A stretch of DNA of 64,000 nt, taken from Pseudomonas laurentiana (GTDB taxonomy: Bacteria; Pseudomonadota; Gammaproteobacteria; Pseudomonadales; Pseudomonadaceae). Below, in pieces: positions 43,580-52,254 of this stretch. The stretch covers positions 124,001 through 188,000 of the forward strand of contig NZ_BMQU01000001.1 in the NCBI RefSeq assembly GCF_014648275.1, in the 5' to 3' direction. The stretch's first letter is position 1. Each line of letters starts with the position of its first letter. The notes beneath the pieces are model-generated. The model did not search any database. It was given only the letters and a program-made list of their open reading frames with translations, and was not told the DNA's origin. The position numbers and the translations under genes are program-made.

Positions 43580-44662
43580 ATGAAAATCGGTGTAATCGGT
43601 GGCGGCCAATTGGGCCGCATGTTGGCCCTGGCAGGTACTCCGCTGGGCATGAATTTCGCTTTCCTTGACCCTGCGCCAGACGCGTGTGCCGCGCCGTTGG
43701 GCGAGCACCTGCGCGCCGACTACGGTGATCAGGACCACCTGCGCCAACTGGCTGACGAAGTTGATCTGGTGACGTTCGAGTTCGAAAGTGTGCCAGCCGA
43801 AACCGTTGCCTTCCTGTCGCAGTTCGTACCGGTCTACCCAAGCGCCGATTCCCTGCGTATTGCTCGTGATCGCTGGTTCGAGAAGAGCATGTTCAAGGAC
43901 CTGGGCATTCCAACCCCGTCCTTCGCCGATATTCAGTCGCAAGCCGACCTGGACGCCGCAGTGGCCAGCATCGGCCTGCCTGCGGTGCTGAAGACCCGTA
44001 CCCTGGGTTATGACGGAAAAGGCCAAAAAGTGCTGCGAAATGCAGCTGATGTAGTGGGTACTTTCGCCGAACTGGGTAGCGTGCCCTGCCTGCTGGAAGG
44101 CTTCGTGCCATTCACTGGCGAAGTCTCGTTGATCGCCGTGCGCGCCCGTGACGGTGAAACCCGTTTCTACCCACTGGTCCACAATACGCACGAGAGCGGC
44201 ATCCTGCGCTTGTCGGTTGCCAGCAGCGAGCATCCGTTGCAGGCGCTGGCGCAAGACTACGCCGGACGCGTACTGAAGCACCTCGACTATGTTGGCGTAC
44301 TGGCATTCGAGTTCTTTGAAGTGGACGGCGGCCTGAAAGCCAACGAAATCGCGCCGCGAGTTCACAACTCCGGGCACTGGACCATCGAAGGCGCAGAATG
44401 CAGTCAGTTCGAGAACCACCTGCGAGCCGTTGCTGGCCTGCCGCTGGGTTCGACCGACAAGGTCGGTGAAAGCGCCATGCTCAACTTCATCGGTGAAGTG
44501 CCAGCGGTGGAGCAGGTCATCGCGATCGCCGACTGCCATCTGCACCACTACGGCAAAGCCTTCAAGGTAGGGCGCAAGGTTGGTCACGCGACCCTGCGTT
44601 GCGCCGACAAGGCCACGCTCGAGCAGAAAATCCAGCAGGTTGAAGCGTTGATTTCCGCCTGA
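43580..44662 (+). CDS. purK: N5-carboxyaminoimidazole ribonucleotide synthase PurK
   Basis: ATP- and bicarbonate-dependent carboxylation of AIR, supplying PurE. 360 residues of ATP-grasp fold: KIGVIGGGQLGRMLA, TFEFESVPAETV, LKTRTLGYDGKGQ (ATP loop), EGFVPFTGEVSLI, NEIAPRVHNSGHWT. Directly behind purE, so the two catalyse successive steps and are co-transcribed. Full length. Confidence 0.95.
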   Translation: MKIGVIGGGQLGRMLALAGTPLGMNFAFLDPAPDACAAPLGEHLRADYGDQDHLRQLADEVDLVTFEFESVPAETVAFLSQFVPVYPSADSLRIARDRWFEKSMFKDLGIPTPSFADIQSQADLDAAVASIGLPAVLKTRTLGYDGKGQKVLRNAADVVGTFAELGSVPCLLEGFVPFTGEVSLIAVRARDGETRFYPLVHNTHESGILRLSVASSEHPLQALAQDYAGRVLKHLDYVGVLAFEFFEVDGGLKANEIAPRVHNSGHWTIEGAECSQFENHLRAVAGLPLGSTDKVGESAMLNFIGEVPAVEQVIAIADCHLHHYGKAFKVGRKVGHATLRCADKATLEQKIQQVEALISA

Positions 44663-44684
44663 GCGGAACCTTCCTGCTCCCGCG

Positions 44685-44749
44685 TCCCTCTGATGGCAGG
44701 ATGCCAAAGCGCTGACTAGGCTTTGGCGAATGCATTCACTTCAGAGGGA
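44685..44749 (+). promoter_or_regulatory. RNA fold that covers the Shine-Dalgarno of the GlsB/YeaQ gene
   Basis: TCCCTCTGA (44685-44693) is perfectly complementary to TCAGAGGGA (44741-44749), which contains the ribosome binding site. An inner 8-bp hairpin (GCCAAAGC / GCTTTGGC, 44703-44710 with 44720-44727) lies between. The start codon is 5 bases after the outer helix. It may be a thermosensor-like or other cis-acting translation control. Confidence 0.5.
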
Positions 44750-44754
44750 TCGCC

Positions 44755-45000
44755 ATGGGAATCATTGGAACCATCTTCATTGGCCTGATCGTGGGTCTGC
44801 TGGCTCGTTTCCTCAAGCCGGGCGACGACAACATGGGCTGGATCATGACCATTGTGCTCGGCATCTGTGGATCCGTGGCTGCCACCTATGGTGGCCAGGC
44901 CTTGGGGATCTACCATGCCGGTGAAGGTGCAGGCTTCTTCGGTGCGCTGGTTGGCGCCATTGTGTTGCTGGTGATCTTCGGTTTCATCAAAAAAAACTGA
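44755..45000 (+). CDS. GlsB/YeaQ/YmgE-family stress membrane protein
   Basis: An 81-residue protein with three membrane helices (GIIGTIFIGLIVGLLARFL; WIMTIVLGICGSVAA; FFGALVGAIVLLVIF) and glycine-rich packing, the pattern of transglycosylase-associated / GlsB proteins induced by general stress. The exact role is unknown. Start ATG 44755 with strong AGAGGG. The leader can hide this ribosome site in a hairpin (44685-44749). Confidence 0.88.
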   Translation: MGIIGTIFIGLIVGLLARFLKPGDDNMGWIMTIVLGICGSVAATYGGQALGIYHAGEGAGFFGALVGAIVLLVIFGFIKKN

Positions 45001-45015
45001 CGTCAGGCTAGAATG

Positions 45016-45052
45016 CTCGGCAACTTATGTTTTCCTTGGTTGCCGAGTTTTT
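45016..45052 (+). terminator. terminator hairpin directly before the DUF3299 gene
   Basis: CTCGGCAAC (45016-45024) pairs with GTTGCCGAG (45039-45047), followed by TTTTT. It ends the GlsB/YeaQ transcript but stops only a base before the ATG of the next gene, which therefore starts translation directly at the foot of the hairpin. Confidence 0.7.
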
Positions 45053-45053
45053 C

Positions 45054-45587
45054 ATGCGCCGTATTTTCCTGATTGCTCTCTTGTTTTGCAGTGGTTTGGC
45101 CCGTGCCGAGTTGCCGGAAACCGACTGGTTGGAACTGATGCCCAAGTCGGATCAGAAGGCGCTTGAGGAAATGCCCGAGATTGACCATAACTCCCCGGAA
45201 GCCAATGGTACGTTCAGCAACAAAGGTGGCCTGAAGCAAAGCAAGGGATTACCGGCGGTGATGTACTCGAGCAAGACCGTTGCGTCCATGAACGGCAAGC
45301 ACATCCGCCTGGGTGGCTATCCGGTGCCGCTGGAGACCGATGCCAAAGGCAAAAGCACCTTGTTTTTCCTGGTACCGTACCCGGGCGCGTGCATTCACGT
45401 GCCGCCACCACCACCGAACCAACTGGTATTGGTGCGTTACCCCAAAGGCCTGAAACTGGACGATATCTACACGCCGTTATGGGTTACCGGCACGTTGAAG
45501 GTGGAGAAGGTCAGCAACGACCTGGCAGATGCAGCCTATGCGCTGGACGCGGGGCAGGTGCGGGTGGTGACGGACGCTGACCTTTGA
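45054..45587 (+). CDS. DUF3299 lipoprotein-like/secreted protein
   Basis: A 177-residue protein with signal peptide (about 1-18, cleavage near ARA). The rest contains LPETDWLELMPKSDQKALEEMP, HIRLGGYPVPLE, FFLVPYPGACIHVPPPPPNQ and PLWVTGTLKVEK, the DUF3299 pattern. The family is exported and often linked to ABC-type lipoprotein export and metal genes; function is not established. ATG 45054 gives a clean signal peptide. A nine-residue upstream extension is possible but unlikely because the bases form a terminator stem. Confidence 0.85.
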   Translation: MRRIFLIALLFCSGLARAELPETDWLELMPKSDQKALEEMPEIDHNSPEANGTFSNKGGLKQSKGLPAVMYSSKTVASMNGKHIRLGGYPVPLETDAKGKSTLFFLVPYPGACIHVPPPPPNQLVLVRYPKGLKLDDIYTPLWVTGTLKVEKVSNDLADAAYALDAGQVRVVTDADL

Positions 45588-45588
45588 T

Positions 45589-45608
45589 GGCGTTGGCAAG
45601 CCAACGCC
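45589..45608. terminator. stem-loop between convergent DUF3299 and mutarotase genes
   Basis: GGCGTTGG-caag-CCAACGCC, immediately after the DUF3299 stop codon. No clear U-tract follows, so a two-way 3'-end hairpin is likely rather than a strong intrinsic terminator. Confidence 0.5.
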
Positions 45609-45623
45609 CACAGTAGTCTCGGT

Positions 45624-46520
45624 TTAGAGCGGCTCGCTGCCGATACTCAGGCTCAACACGTGGCGGGCGCCGGGTGCCAGTTGTACGATGTCGTCCCAGA
45701 CATTCGCTGTCTCGATACACAGCATGTGCTGCCAGCCATCGTTGGCCATGTCGGCCAATTCGGCGGCGCGGTCGATCCAGGGGTTCCAGATGACCGCCGA
45801 GCGCGAGCCGCTGCTGCGCAACTGGATGCGACGGTTCCAGGCCGGGTCGACAATGCTCAGGTGCTCAGGCGCTTGCAGGTAAATTCTGTCGGTTTCTCCG
45901 GCAAAACCCAGGTCGCCCTGTTGGTTGCGTTGCTCCCAGTTGGCCAGCGTTTCGATGTAATCCAGCCCGGCCACGCCTTCGACCCGAACCTGGCGTACAT
46001 CACTGACGGCGAAGTAGCTGTGCAGCGCCTGGCTGATGGTGACCGGATGACTGCCCAGGTTTTCGCTGCTCAGGGTCAGGCTGAGCTGGTCGCCCAACGT
46101 AATGCTCAGCTTCAATTCGACCGTGTGCGGCCAGCCGGGCAGTTCGCCCAAGGCCTCAGGCAGGGTGAAGTCGATGCGCAGTTCCGCGCTGCTGCTGTCG
46201 ATGCCCTGCAACAGCCAGTCGCGTCCGCGCGCCAATCCGTGGGCTGGTGCCTCACTGGCCTGGTACATGGCCTGCACGCCTTGCGGGTTGCGCGCCAGGT
46301 TGCCAAACCAGGGCCAGCACACCGGTACACCTGCGCGTACCGACTTGCCTTGCTTGAAGATGGCCTGGTCGCTCAACCACAGCAATGGCGGCTCGCCAAC
46401 CCGCTGGTAGCTCAGCACCTGAGCGCCCTGTTGGGCAATCAGTAGCTCAGCGCTGTCGCTGGTAATGCGCCAGCAGTTAAGCTCGCCGTGTTTTTCCGAC
46501 TCTACCTTGGGTGTGGACAT
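45624..46520 (-). CDS. D-hexose-6-phosphate mutarotase (YeaD-like)
   Basis: A 298-residue aldose-1-epimerase-fold enzyme of the YeaD group: IAQQGAQVLSYQ, GVPVCWPWFGN, APAHGLARGRDW with a probable catalytic His, and ALHSYFAVSD with the second. It interconverts alpha and beta anomers of glucose-6-phosphate or a related sugar phosphate. Cytoplasmic. It converges with the DUF3299 gene; the thioesterase gene lies upstream on the same strand, 72 bases apart. Confidence 0.9.
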   Translation of the reverse strand: MSTPKVESEKHGELNCWRITSDSAELLIAQQGAQVLSYQRVGEPPLLWLSDQAIFKQGKSVRAGVPVCWPWFGNLARNPQGVQAMYQASEAPAHGLARGRDWLLQGIDSSSAELRIDFTLPEALGELPGWPHTVELKLSITLGDQLSLTLSSENLGSHPVTISQALHSYFAVSDVRQVRVEGVAGLDYIETLANWEQRNQQGDLGFAGETDRIYLQAPEHLSIVDPAWNRRIQLRSSGSRSAVIWNPWIDRAAELADMANDGWQHMLCIETANVWDDIVQLAPGARHVLSLSIGSEPL

Positions 46521-46592
46521 GCGCGTGATCTCGTTCGATTGCCGTAAGGTCGTTGACCTCTCGCCTACCGTCGAGTTTACCGCGCCAGCCGC

Positions 46593-46994
46593 TCAGCGAC
46601 GAGGTGGTACCGAACGGGTGCGACCGCTGCCGTCGATGGCAACGAAGACGAACACGGCTTCAGTAACCTTGCGCCATTCGCTGGACAGCGGGTCATCGCT
46701 CCACACTTCGACCATCATCTGGATCGAGCTGCGGCCGATTTCCAGGGTCTGGGTATAGAAGGACAGCTGCGCGCCAACGGCGACAGGCACCAGGAAGGCC
46801 ATGCGATCAATCGCGACGGTAGCAACACGGCCACCTGCTACACGGCTGGCCATGGCAGTGCCGGCGAGGTCCATCTGGGCGACCAGCCAGCCACCATAGA
46901 TATCGCCGAAACCATTGGTTTCACGCGGCAATGCGGTGATTTGCAGGGCCAGGTCGCCTTGCGGGATAGGATCTTCTTGTTCGAGTTCAATCAT
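46593..46994 (-). CDS. acyl-CoA thioesterase, YciA-type
   Basis: A 133-residue hotdog thioesterase: LALQITALPRETNGFGDIYGGWLVAQMDLAG contains the N- and D-type catalytic region, followed by GRVATVAIDRMAFLVPV. A YciA-type member with short C terminus (unlike the longer protein at 11723-12208). It hydrolyses acyl-CoAs in the cytoplasm. The start at 46994 gives MIELEQEDP. Confidence 0.9.
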   Translation of the reverse strand: MIELEQEDPIPQGDLALQITALPRETNGFGDIYGGWLVAQMDLAGTAMASRVAGGRVATVAIDRMAFLVPVAVGAQLSFYTQTLEIGRSSIQMMVEVWSDDPLSSEWRKVTEAVFVFVAIDGSGRTRSVPPRR

Positions 46995-47357
46995 GCCGGG
47001 GTAGCCTCTGACCCGTGACGCTTCATTGGTTAGCGCAGTGTGGACGCCTCGACAAACGAATCAGCATACGCACGCTACGCTGCGTTCGCTTTAGCCAGGC
47101 GGCGAAAGGAAACTCTGCGAAACCGACTAAGTATATTCAGCGGCGCTTTCGCACAACATCCTCCATAAGGCGTAGCCTTTTCCTGCATGAGGCCAGTATA
47201 TAGAGCCCCGCGTGCAGCGACGACCATACGGTCACCATTATCTGTCGTGAATGTGTACATCCTGTACGTTTTCAAGCAAATTGCCTCGGATCCAACATTT
47301 TTCCCTGGCTGCAACCAGCGCTGTTGCCGCTTCAACCATTAATAAAGAGATGCGTCG
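46995..47357. other. intergenic region upstream of the MFS gene
   Basis: 363 bases with no gene I would support. A 62-residue frame at 47015-47203 has no family look or good ribosome site. The stretch should hold promoters for the thioesterase (left) and transporter (right). I noticed TGTAC direct copies around 47251-47267 but no convincing operator. Confidence 0.4.
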
Positions 47358-48647
47358 ATGACCTCCGTGCCCACCAGTATCGCGCAGCCCTCGCGGCCGC
47401 TGACTCGCAGTGACTACAAGACCTTGTCGCTTTCCGCCCTGGGTGGTGCGCTGGAGTTCTACGACTTCATTATCTTCGTATTCTTTGCCAAAGTAGTCGG
47501 CCACTTGTTTTTCCCTGCCGACATGCCCGAATGGCTGCGCCTGATGCAAACCTTCGGCATCTTTGCTGCCGGCTACCTGGCACGCCCACTGGGCGGTATC
47601 GTCATGGCGCACTTCGGCGACCTGTTGGGGCGCAAGAAGATGTTCACCCTGAGTATCTTCATGATGGCGGTGCCGACGCTGATCATGGGCTTGCTTCCTA
47701 CCTACGCGCAGATTGGCATGTGGGCGCCGATCCTGCTGTTGTTGATGCGGGTGATCCAGGGCGCGGCCATCGGTGGCGAGGTCCCGGGCGCCTGGGTGTT
47801 CGTCTCTGAGCATGTCCCGGCACGCAATACCGGTTATGCCTGCGGTACCCTCACAGCGGGGCTGACCTCCGGCATTCTGCTCGGCTCGCTGGTGGCCACT
47901 CTGATTGGCAGTCTCTACAGTGAGCAGGAACTGTCTGACTACGCTTGGCGGATTCCGTTCCTGCTCGGTGGAGTGTTTGGTCTGTTTTCGGTCTATTTGC
48001 GTCGTTGGCTGCACGAAACCCCGGTGTTCGCCGAGATGAAGGCGCGCCAGGCGCTGGCCGAAGAAGTACCGCTGCGAGCGGTGCTGCGTGACCATCGGAG
48101 TGCAATCATTCTGTCGATGCTGCTGACCTGGCTGTTGTCGGCGGGCATCATCGTGGTGATCCTGATGACCCCGACCGTGTTGCAGACGGTCTACGGCTTC
48201 CCGCTGACCGTTGCACTGCAGGCCAATAGCCTGGCCATTGTGCTGCTCAGCGTTGGCTGTGTCGCCGCAGGCATGCTCGCCGATCGCTTTGGTGCCGGAC
48301 GGGTGTTCGTGGCCGGTAGCCTGTGCCTGTTGACCAGTTCATGGGTGTTTTATCACAGCCTGTCGACCCATCCGGAGTGGCTGTTTCCGATGTATGCGTT
48401 GACCGGGTTGTGCGTTGGCATCGTCGGTGCGGTGCCTTACGTGATGGTACGGGCGTTTCCACCGGTGGTGCGGTTCAGTGGCCTGTCATTCTCCTACAAC
48501 CTGGCCTATGCCATTTTTGGTGGCCTGACGCCGATGGTCGTGACGTATTTGCTCAAGCTCAGCCCCATGGGCCCGTCCTATTACGTGGCCGGTATCTGCA
48601 CCATTGGTCTGCTGGTGGGCTGCTATTTGCTGGCGACGAAGCGCTGA
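47358..48647 (+). CDS. MFS transporter, metabolite:H+ symporter type
   Basis: A 429-residue twelve-helix transporter of the MHS (ShiA/CitH/ProP-like) branch. Visible: SALGGALEFYDFIIFVFF in helix 1, the loop 2-3 motif FGDLLGRKKMF, RVIQGAAIGGEVPGAWVFVSEH in helix 5, and GMLADRFGAGR after the middle loop. It imports an organic acid or osmolyte with protons; the substrate is unknown. ATG 47358; followed by a terminator-like hairpin and then the pst Pho box. Confidence 0.88.
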   Translation: MTSVPTSIAQPSRPLTRSDYKTLSLSALGGALEFYDFIIFVFFAKVVGHLFFPADMPEWLRLMQTFGIFAAGYLARPLGGIVMAHFGDLLGRKKMFTLSIFMMAVPTLIMGLLPTYAQIGMWAPILLLLMRVIQGAAIGGEVPGAWVFVSEHVPARNTGYACGTLTAGLTSGILLGSLVATLIGSLYSEQELSDYAWRIPFLLGGVFGLFSVYLRRWLHETPVFAEMKARQALAEEVPLRAVLRDHRSAIILSMLLTWLLSAGIIVVILMTPTVLQTVYGFPLTVALQANSLAIVLLSVGCVAAGMLADRFGAGRVFVAGSLCLLTSSWVFYHSLSTHPEWLFPMYALTGLCVGIVGAVPYVMVRAFPPVVRFSGLSFSYNLAYAIFGGLTPMVVTYLLKLSPMGPSYYVAGICTIGLLVGCYLLATKR

Positions 48648-48678
48648 CACTGCTCTAGACCCGCTGTGGTTACAATTT

Positions 48679-48713
48679 GAAAGGCCTTCCCGCCTGAGCG
48701 GTGAAGGCCTTTC
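48679..48713 (+). terminator. stem-loop between the MFS gene and pstS
   Basis: An 11-bp perfect stem (GAAAGGCCTTC / GAAGGCCTTTC) 31 bases after the MFS stop. The following tract is only moderately T-rich, so it may be a weaker terminator insulating the pst promoter. Confidence 0.6.
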
Positions 48714-48719
48714 ATCTAA

Positions 48720-48748
48720 TTGTCATATTCACTTCATAGAGTGGTCAT
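48720..48748 (+). promoter_or_regulatory. Pho box upstream of pstS
   Basis: Three heptads at an 11-base period: TTGTCAT, ACTTCAT, TGGTCAT, separated by ATTC and AGAG. This is the PhoB-binding arrangement. It lies 61 bases before the pstS start. Confidence 0.88.
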
Positions 48749-48808
48749 ACGCCCTGCAGATACTGGGGCCCGATTCATCTCAACCCCAATTCCTGCTAGG
48801 AGCAAGGC

Positions 48809-49810
48809 ATGAAACTGAAGCGTTTGATGGCGGCCCTGACGTTTGCCGCCGCTGGCGTTGCAACCGCTAATGCGGTTGCCGCTGTTGACCCTGCTATTCC
48901 GAATTACGTCAAAACCACGGGCGTTTCGGGCAACCTCTCCAGCGTCGGTTCCGATACCCTGGCCAACCTGATGACCTTGTGGGCTGAAGCCTACAAAAAA
49001 GAATACCCGAACGTGAACATTCAGATTCAGGCCGCGGGTTCCTCCACAGCGCCACCGGCTCTGACTGAAGGCACTGCCAACCTGGGCCCGATGAGCCGCA
49101 AGATGAAGGACGTCGAGCTGCAGGCGTTCGAGCAGAAGTATGGCTACAAGCCAACCGCAATCCCGGTTGCTGTTGATGCCTTGGCTGTCTTCGTGCACAA
49201 GGACAACCCGATCAAGGGCCTGACCATGGCTCAAGTCGATGCGATTTTCTCGTCGACCCGCCTGTGCGGTGGCAAGAACGACGTCAAAACCTGGGGTGAC
49301 CTGGGTGTGACCGGCGACCTGGCCAACAAGCCGGTTCAGCTGTTCGGCCGTAACTCGGTGTCTGGCACCTACGGCTACTTCAAGGAAGAAGCCCTGTGCA
49401 AAGGCGACTTCAAGCCTAACGTCAACGAGCAGCCAGGCTCGGCTTCGGTCGTTCAGTCGATCAGCAGCTCGCTGAACGGCATCGGTTACTCGGGCATCGG
49501 TTACAAAACCGCCAGCGTGAAAACCGTGGCACTGGCCAAGAAGGAAGGCGGCGCTTTCGTTGAAGACAACGAAACCAACGCGCTGAACGGCACCTACCCG
49601 CTGTCGCGCTTCCTCTACGTTTACGTCAACAAGGCACCGAACAAGCCTCTGGCCCCGCTGGAAGCCGAGTTCGTCAAGCTGGTCCTGTCGCAGGCCGGTC
49701 AGCAAGTCGTGGTGAAAGACGGTTACATCCCACTGCCAGCCAAAGTGGCTGAGAAAGCCCTGGCCGACCTCGGCCTGAGCCAAGGCGCCAAAGGCGTCGC
49801 GCAGAACTGA
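48809..49810 (+). CDS. pstS: phosphate-binding periplasmic protein PstS
   Basis: A 333-residue periplasmic phosphate receptor with a signal peptide (about 1-24, cleavage near AVA). Binding-site segments are [44 protein letters not shown] and [17 protein letters not shown]. It hands phosphate to PstC-PstA. It is the first gene of the pst region and sits behind a strong Pho box; a hairpin plus a second Pho box separate it from pstC. Confidence 0.95.
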   Translation: MKLKRLMAALTFAAAGVATANAVAAVDPAIPNYVKTTGVSGNLSSVGSDTLANLMTLWAEAYKKEYPNVNIQIQAAGSSTAPPALTEGTANLGPMSRKMKDVELQAFEQKYGYKPTAIPVAVDALAVFVHKDNPIKGLTMAQVDAIFSSTRLCGGKNDVKTWGDLGVTGDLANKPVQLFGRNSVSGTYGYFKEEALCKGDFKPNVNEQPGSASVVQSISSSLNGIGYSGIGYKTASVKTVALAKKEGGAFVEDNETNALNGTYPLSRFLYVYVNKAPNKPLAPLEAEFVKLVLSQAGQQVVVKDGYIPLPAKVAEKALADLGLSQGAKGVAQN

Positions 49811-49863
49811 GTGTGAACCTGGCGGGGTTCGGTCTTGGCCGAATCCTGCTGCAAATTGCGAGT

Positions 49864-49897
49864 CCGCTGCCAGGACACCTGAGCGGCGGGCTTTTTT
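49864..49897 (+). terminator. probable terminator or attenuator between pstS and pstC
   Basis: CCGCT (49864-49868) and AGCGG (49882-49886) followed by a six-T tract (49892-49897). The stem is short, so part of the transcripts may read through into pstC, giving more PstS than permease. Confidence 0.5.
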
Positions 49898-49908
49898 GCG
49901 TCACTGCA

Positions 49909-49926
49909 TTGTCATGTTTCTGTCAT
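49909..49926 (+). promoter_or_regulatory. second Pho box, upstream of pstC
   Basis: TTGTCAT-GTTT-CTGTCAT, two near-consensus heptads at 11-base period, 22 bases before the pstC start. A possible -10 (TAGGGT, 49937-49942) would start the transcript very close to the ATG. Confidence 0.82.
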
Positions 49927-49948
49927 ACGGGACCGCTAGGGTGTGCGC

Positions 49949-52237
49949 ATGAATGATCTGGCCAACTCCACAATGACCCAAAATTCTCCCCCCGTGCGGA
50001 TTGACTTCAATACGCCCGAATTGCAACGCAAGCGCCGTCTGCGCGCGCTCAAGGATCGCCTGACCCGCTGGTACGTACTGGTGGGCGGGCTGGCCGTGCT
50101 GGCTGCGATTACCTTGATCTTCTTCTACCTTGCGTACGTGGTCATGCCACTGTTCCAAGGTGCTGAACTGACCAGCAAGAAGGCGCTGACTCCAGCCTGG
50201 CTGCAACAGGATGCCGGCAAACCGCTGATGATCTCCCTGGAAGAACAGAACCTGGTGGGGATGCGTGTTTCCGACAAAGGCCGAGTGCTGTTCTTCGACA
50301 CCAAGACCGGTGCCGAACTGCAACACGTCGACCTGCCGTTGCCCGCCGATACCCAGGTCACCTCGATTGGTGTCGATCAGCCAGGTAACCCGCTAGTGGT
50401 ACTGGGTCTCTCCAATGGCCAGGCGCTGGCGTTCAGCCACAGCTACAAGATCACCTACCCGGACAACAAGAAAACCATCAGCCCAGCCATCGACTACCCC
50501 TATGGGCAGGCACCGTTCACCCTCGATGACGAAGGGCGTCCGCTTGAGCACGTGAGCCTGAACGTCAATGGCGACACGCTGGTGGTTGCAGGTTCGACCG
50601 GTTCGCACCTGCAAGTGCTGTCGCTGGCCCGCGAAGAAAACATGATGACCGGTGAGGTCACCAGTGAGCAGAGCCGTATCGATCTGCCGCAGATGACCGA
50701 GCCAGTGAAGGCCATTTTCATCGACCCACGCCAGCAGTGGCTGTATGTACTGAACGGTCGCGCTCAGGCGGACGTGTTCAGCCTGCGTGAAAAAAGCCTC
50801 AACGGCCGCTACAAACTGCTCGACGACGGCAATGCCGAAGTCACCGCCAGCACTCAGTTGGTGGGCGGTATCTCGCTGATCATCGGTGATTCCAAAGGCG
50901 GCCTGAGCCAGTGGTTCATGGCCCGCGACCCTGATGGCGAGCAGCGTTTCAAACGCATTCGTGACTTCAAGATGGGCACCGACCCGGTGGTACAGATCGA
51001 CGCTGAAGAGCGCCGCAAGGGCTTTGTCGCCTTGGATGCCAGCGGCAAGCTGGGTGTCTTCCACAGCACCGCCCACCGTACCCTGTTGATCGAGCCAGTC
51101 GCCGAAGGCGCGGGCATCTTGGCACTGTCGCCACGTGCCAACCGGATCATCATCGAAGAAGGCGGCAAATTGCTGCCGGTGAGCCTGCGCAATCCGCACC
51201 CGGAAGTGTCCTGGAGTGCGCTGTGGAGCAAGGTCTGGTACGAGAACTATGACGAGCCGAAGTACGTCTGGCAGTCCACTGCGTCCAACACCGACTTCGA
51301 GCCCAAGCTGAGCCTGTCGCCACTGACCTTCGGTACCTTGAAGGCAGCGTTCTACGCCATGATCCTGGCAGCGCCGCTGGCGATTGCTGCTGCGGTCTAT
51401 ACCGCTTACTTCATGGCACCCGGCATGCGTCGCAAGGTCAAGCCGGTGATCGAGCTGATGGAAGCGATGCCGACGGTGATCCTCGGTTTCTTCGCGGGTC
51501 TGTTCCTCGCGCCTTATCTGGAAGGTCACCTACCGGGCGTGTTCAGCCTCTTGCTGCTGACACCCATCGGCATTCTGGTTGCCGGCTTCACCTGGAGTCG
51601 CCTGCCTGAGTCGATCCGTCTGCGGGTACCGGATGGCTGGGAAAGCGCGATCCTGATCCCGGTGATCCTGCTGACCGCCTGGTTTGCCCTGTACATGAGC
51701 CCGTTCCTTGAAACCTGGTTCTTCGGTGGCGACATGCGCCTGTGGATCACCCATGACCTGGGCATCACCTACGACCAGCGCAACGCTCTGGTAGTCGGCT
51801 TGGCCATGGGCTTTGCGGTTATCCCGAACATCTACTCGATTGCCGAAGACGCCGTATTCAGCGTGCCACGCAGCCTGACCCTGGGCTCCCTGGCGCTGGG
51901 CGCCACGCCGTGGCAAACCCTGACCCGTGTGGTCATCCTGACCGCCAGCCCTGGGATCTTCTCGGCGCTGATGATCGGTATGGGCCGTGCGGTCGGTGAA
52001 ACCATGATCGTGCTGATGGCCACGGGTAACACACCGGTCATGGAGCTGAACCTGTTTGAAGGTATGCGCACCCTGGCGGCCAACGTCGCGGTGGAGATGC
52101 CGGAATCGGAAGTCGGTGGCAGCCATTACCGCGTGCTGTTCCTCGCCGCGCTGGTACTGCTGATGTTCACCTTCGTGATGAACACCTTGGCCGAGCTGAT
52201 TCGCCAGCGTCTGCGCAAGAAATACTCGTCGCTTTGA
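49949..52237 (+). CDS. pstC: phosphate ABC transporter permease PstC, long form
   Basis: A 762-residue permease, more than twice the length of E. coli PstC (about 319). A first helix lies near residue 40 (WYVLVGGLAVLAAITLIFFYLAYVV). A periplasmic region of about 380 residues follows, with repeated beta-strand blocks (VLFFDTKTGAELQ, VLSLAREEN, LYVLNGRAQADVFSL) like a beta-propeller. The binding-protein-dependent permease domain then fills about residues 460-760, with EAA loop PRSLTLGSLALGATPWQTLTRVVI. ATG 49949 has AGGG upstream; GTG 49943 and ATG 49973 are alternatives. First gene of pstCAB-phoU behind its own Pho box. Confidence 0.93.
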   Translation: MNDLANSTMTQNSPPVRIDFNTPELQRKRRLRALKDRLTRWYVLVGGLAVLAAITLIFFYLAYVVMPLFQGAELTSKKALTPAWLQQDAGKPLMISLEEQNLVGMRVSDKGRVLFFDTKTGAELQHVDLPLPADTQVTSIGVDQPGNPLVVLGLSNGQALAFSHSYKITYPDNKKTISPAIDYPYGQAPFTLDDEGRPLEHVSLNVNGDTLVVAGSTGSHLQVLSLAREENMMTGEVTSEQSRIDLPQMTEPVKAIFIDPRQQWLYVLNGRAQADVFSLREKSLNGRYKLLDDGNAEVTASTQLVGGISLIIGDSKGGLSQWFMARDPDGEQRFKRIRDFKMGTDPVVQIDAEERRKGFVALDASGKLGVFHSTAHRTLLIEPVAEGAGILALSPRANRIIIEEGGKLLPVSLRNPHPEVSWSALWSKVWYENYDEPKYVWQSTASNTDFEPKLSLSPLTFGTLKAAFYAMILAAPLAIAAAVYTAYFMAPGMRRKVKPVIELMEAMPTVILGFFAGLFLAPYLEGHLPGVFSLLLLTPIGILVAGFTWSRLPESIRLRVPDGWESAILIPVILLTAWFALYMSPFLETWFFGGDMRLWITHDLGITYDQRNALVVGLAMGFAVIPNIYSIAEDAVFSVPRSLTLGSLALGATPWQTLTRVVILTASPGIFSALMIGMGRAVGETMIVLMATGNTPVMELNLFEGMRTLAANVAVEMPESEVGGSHYRVLFLAALVLLMFTFVMNTLAELIRQRLRKKYSSL

Positions 52238-52254
52238 TAGGAAGGTAGAGATCC

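Noticed and set aside
43442-44707. 421-residue open frame antisense to purK and purE end
   Set aside because: Shadow frame across two clear purine genes.
45027-45053. Nine-residue upstream extension of DUF3299
   Set aside because: These bases form the loop and arm of a terminator hairpin, and the signal peptide starts cleanly at 45054.
47015-47203. 62-residue frame in the gap before the MFS gene
   Set aside because: Arg/Ser-rich, no ribosome site, no recognisable domain; not supported as a gene.
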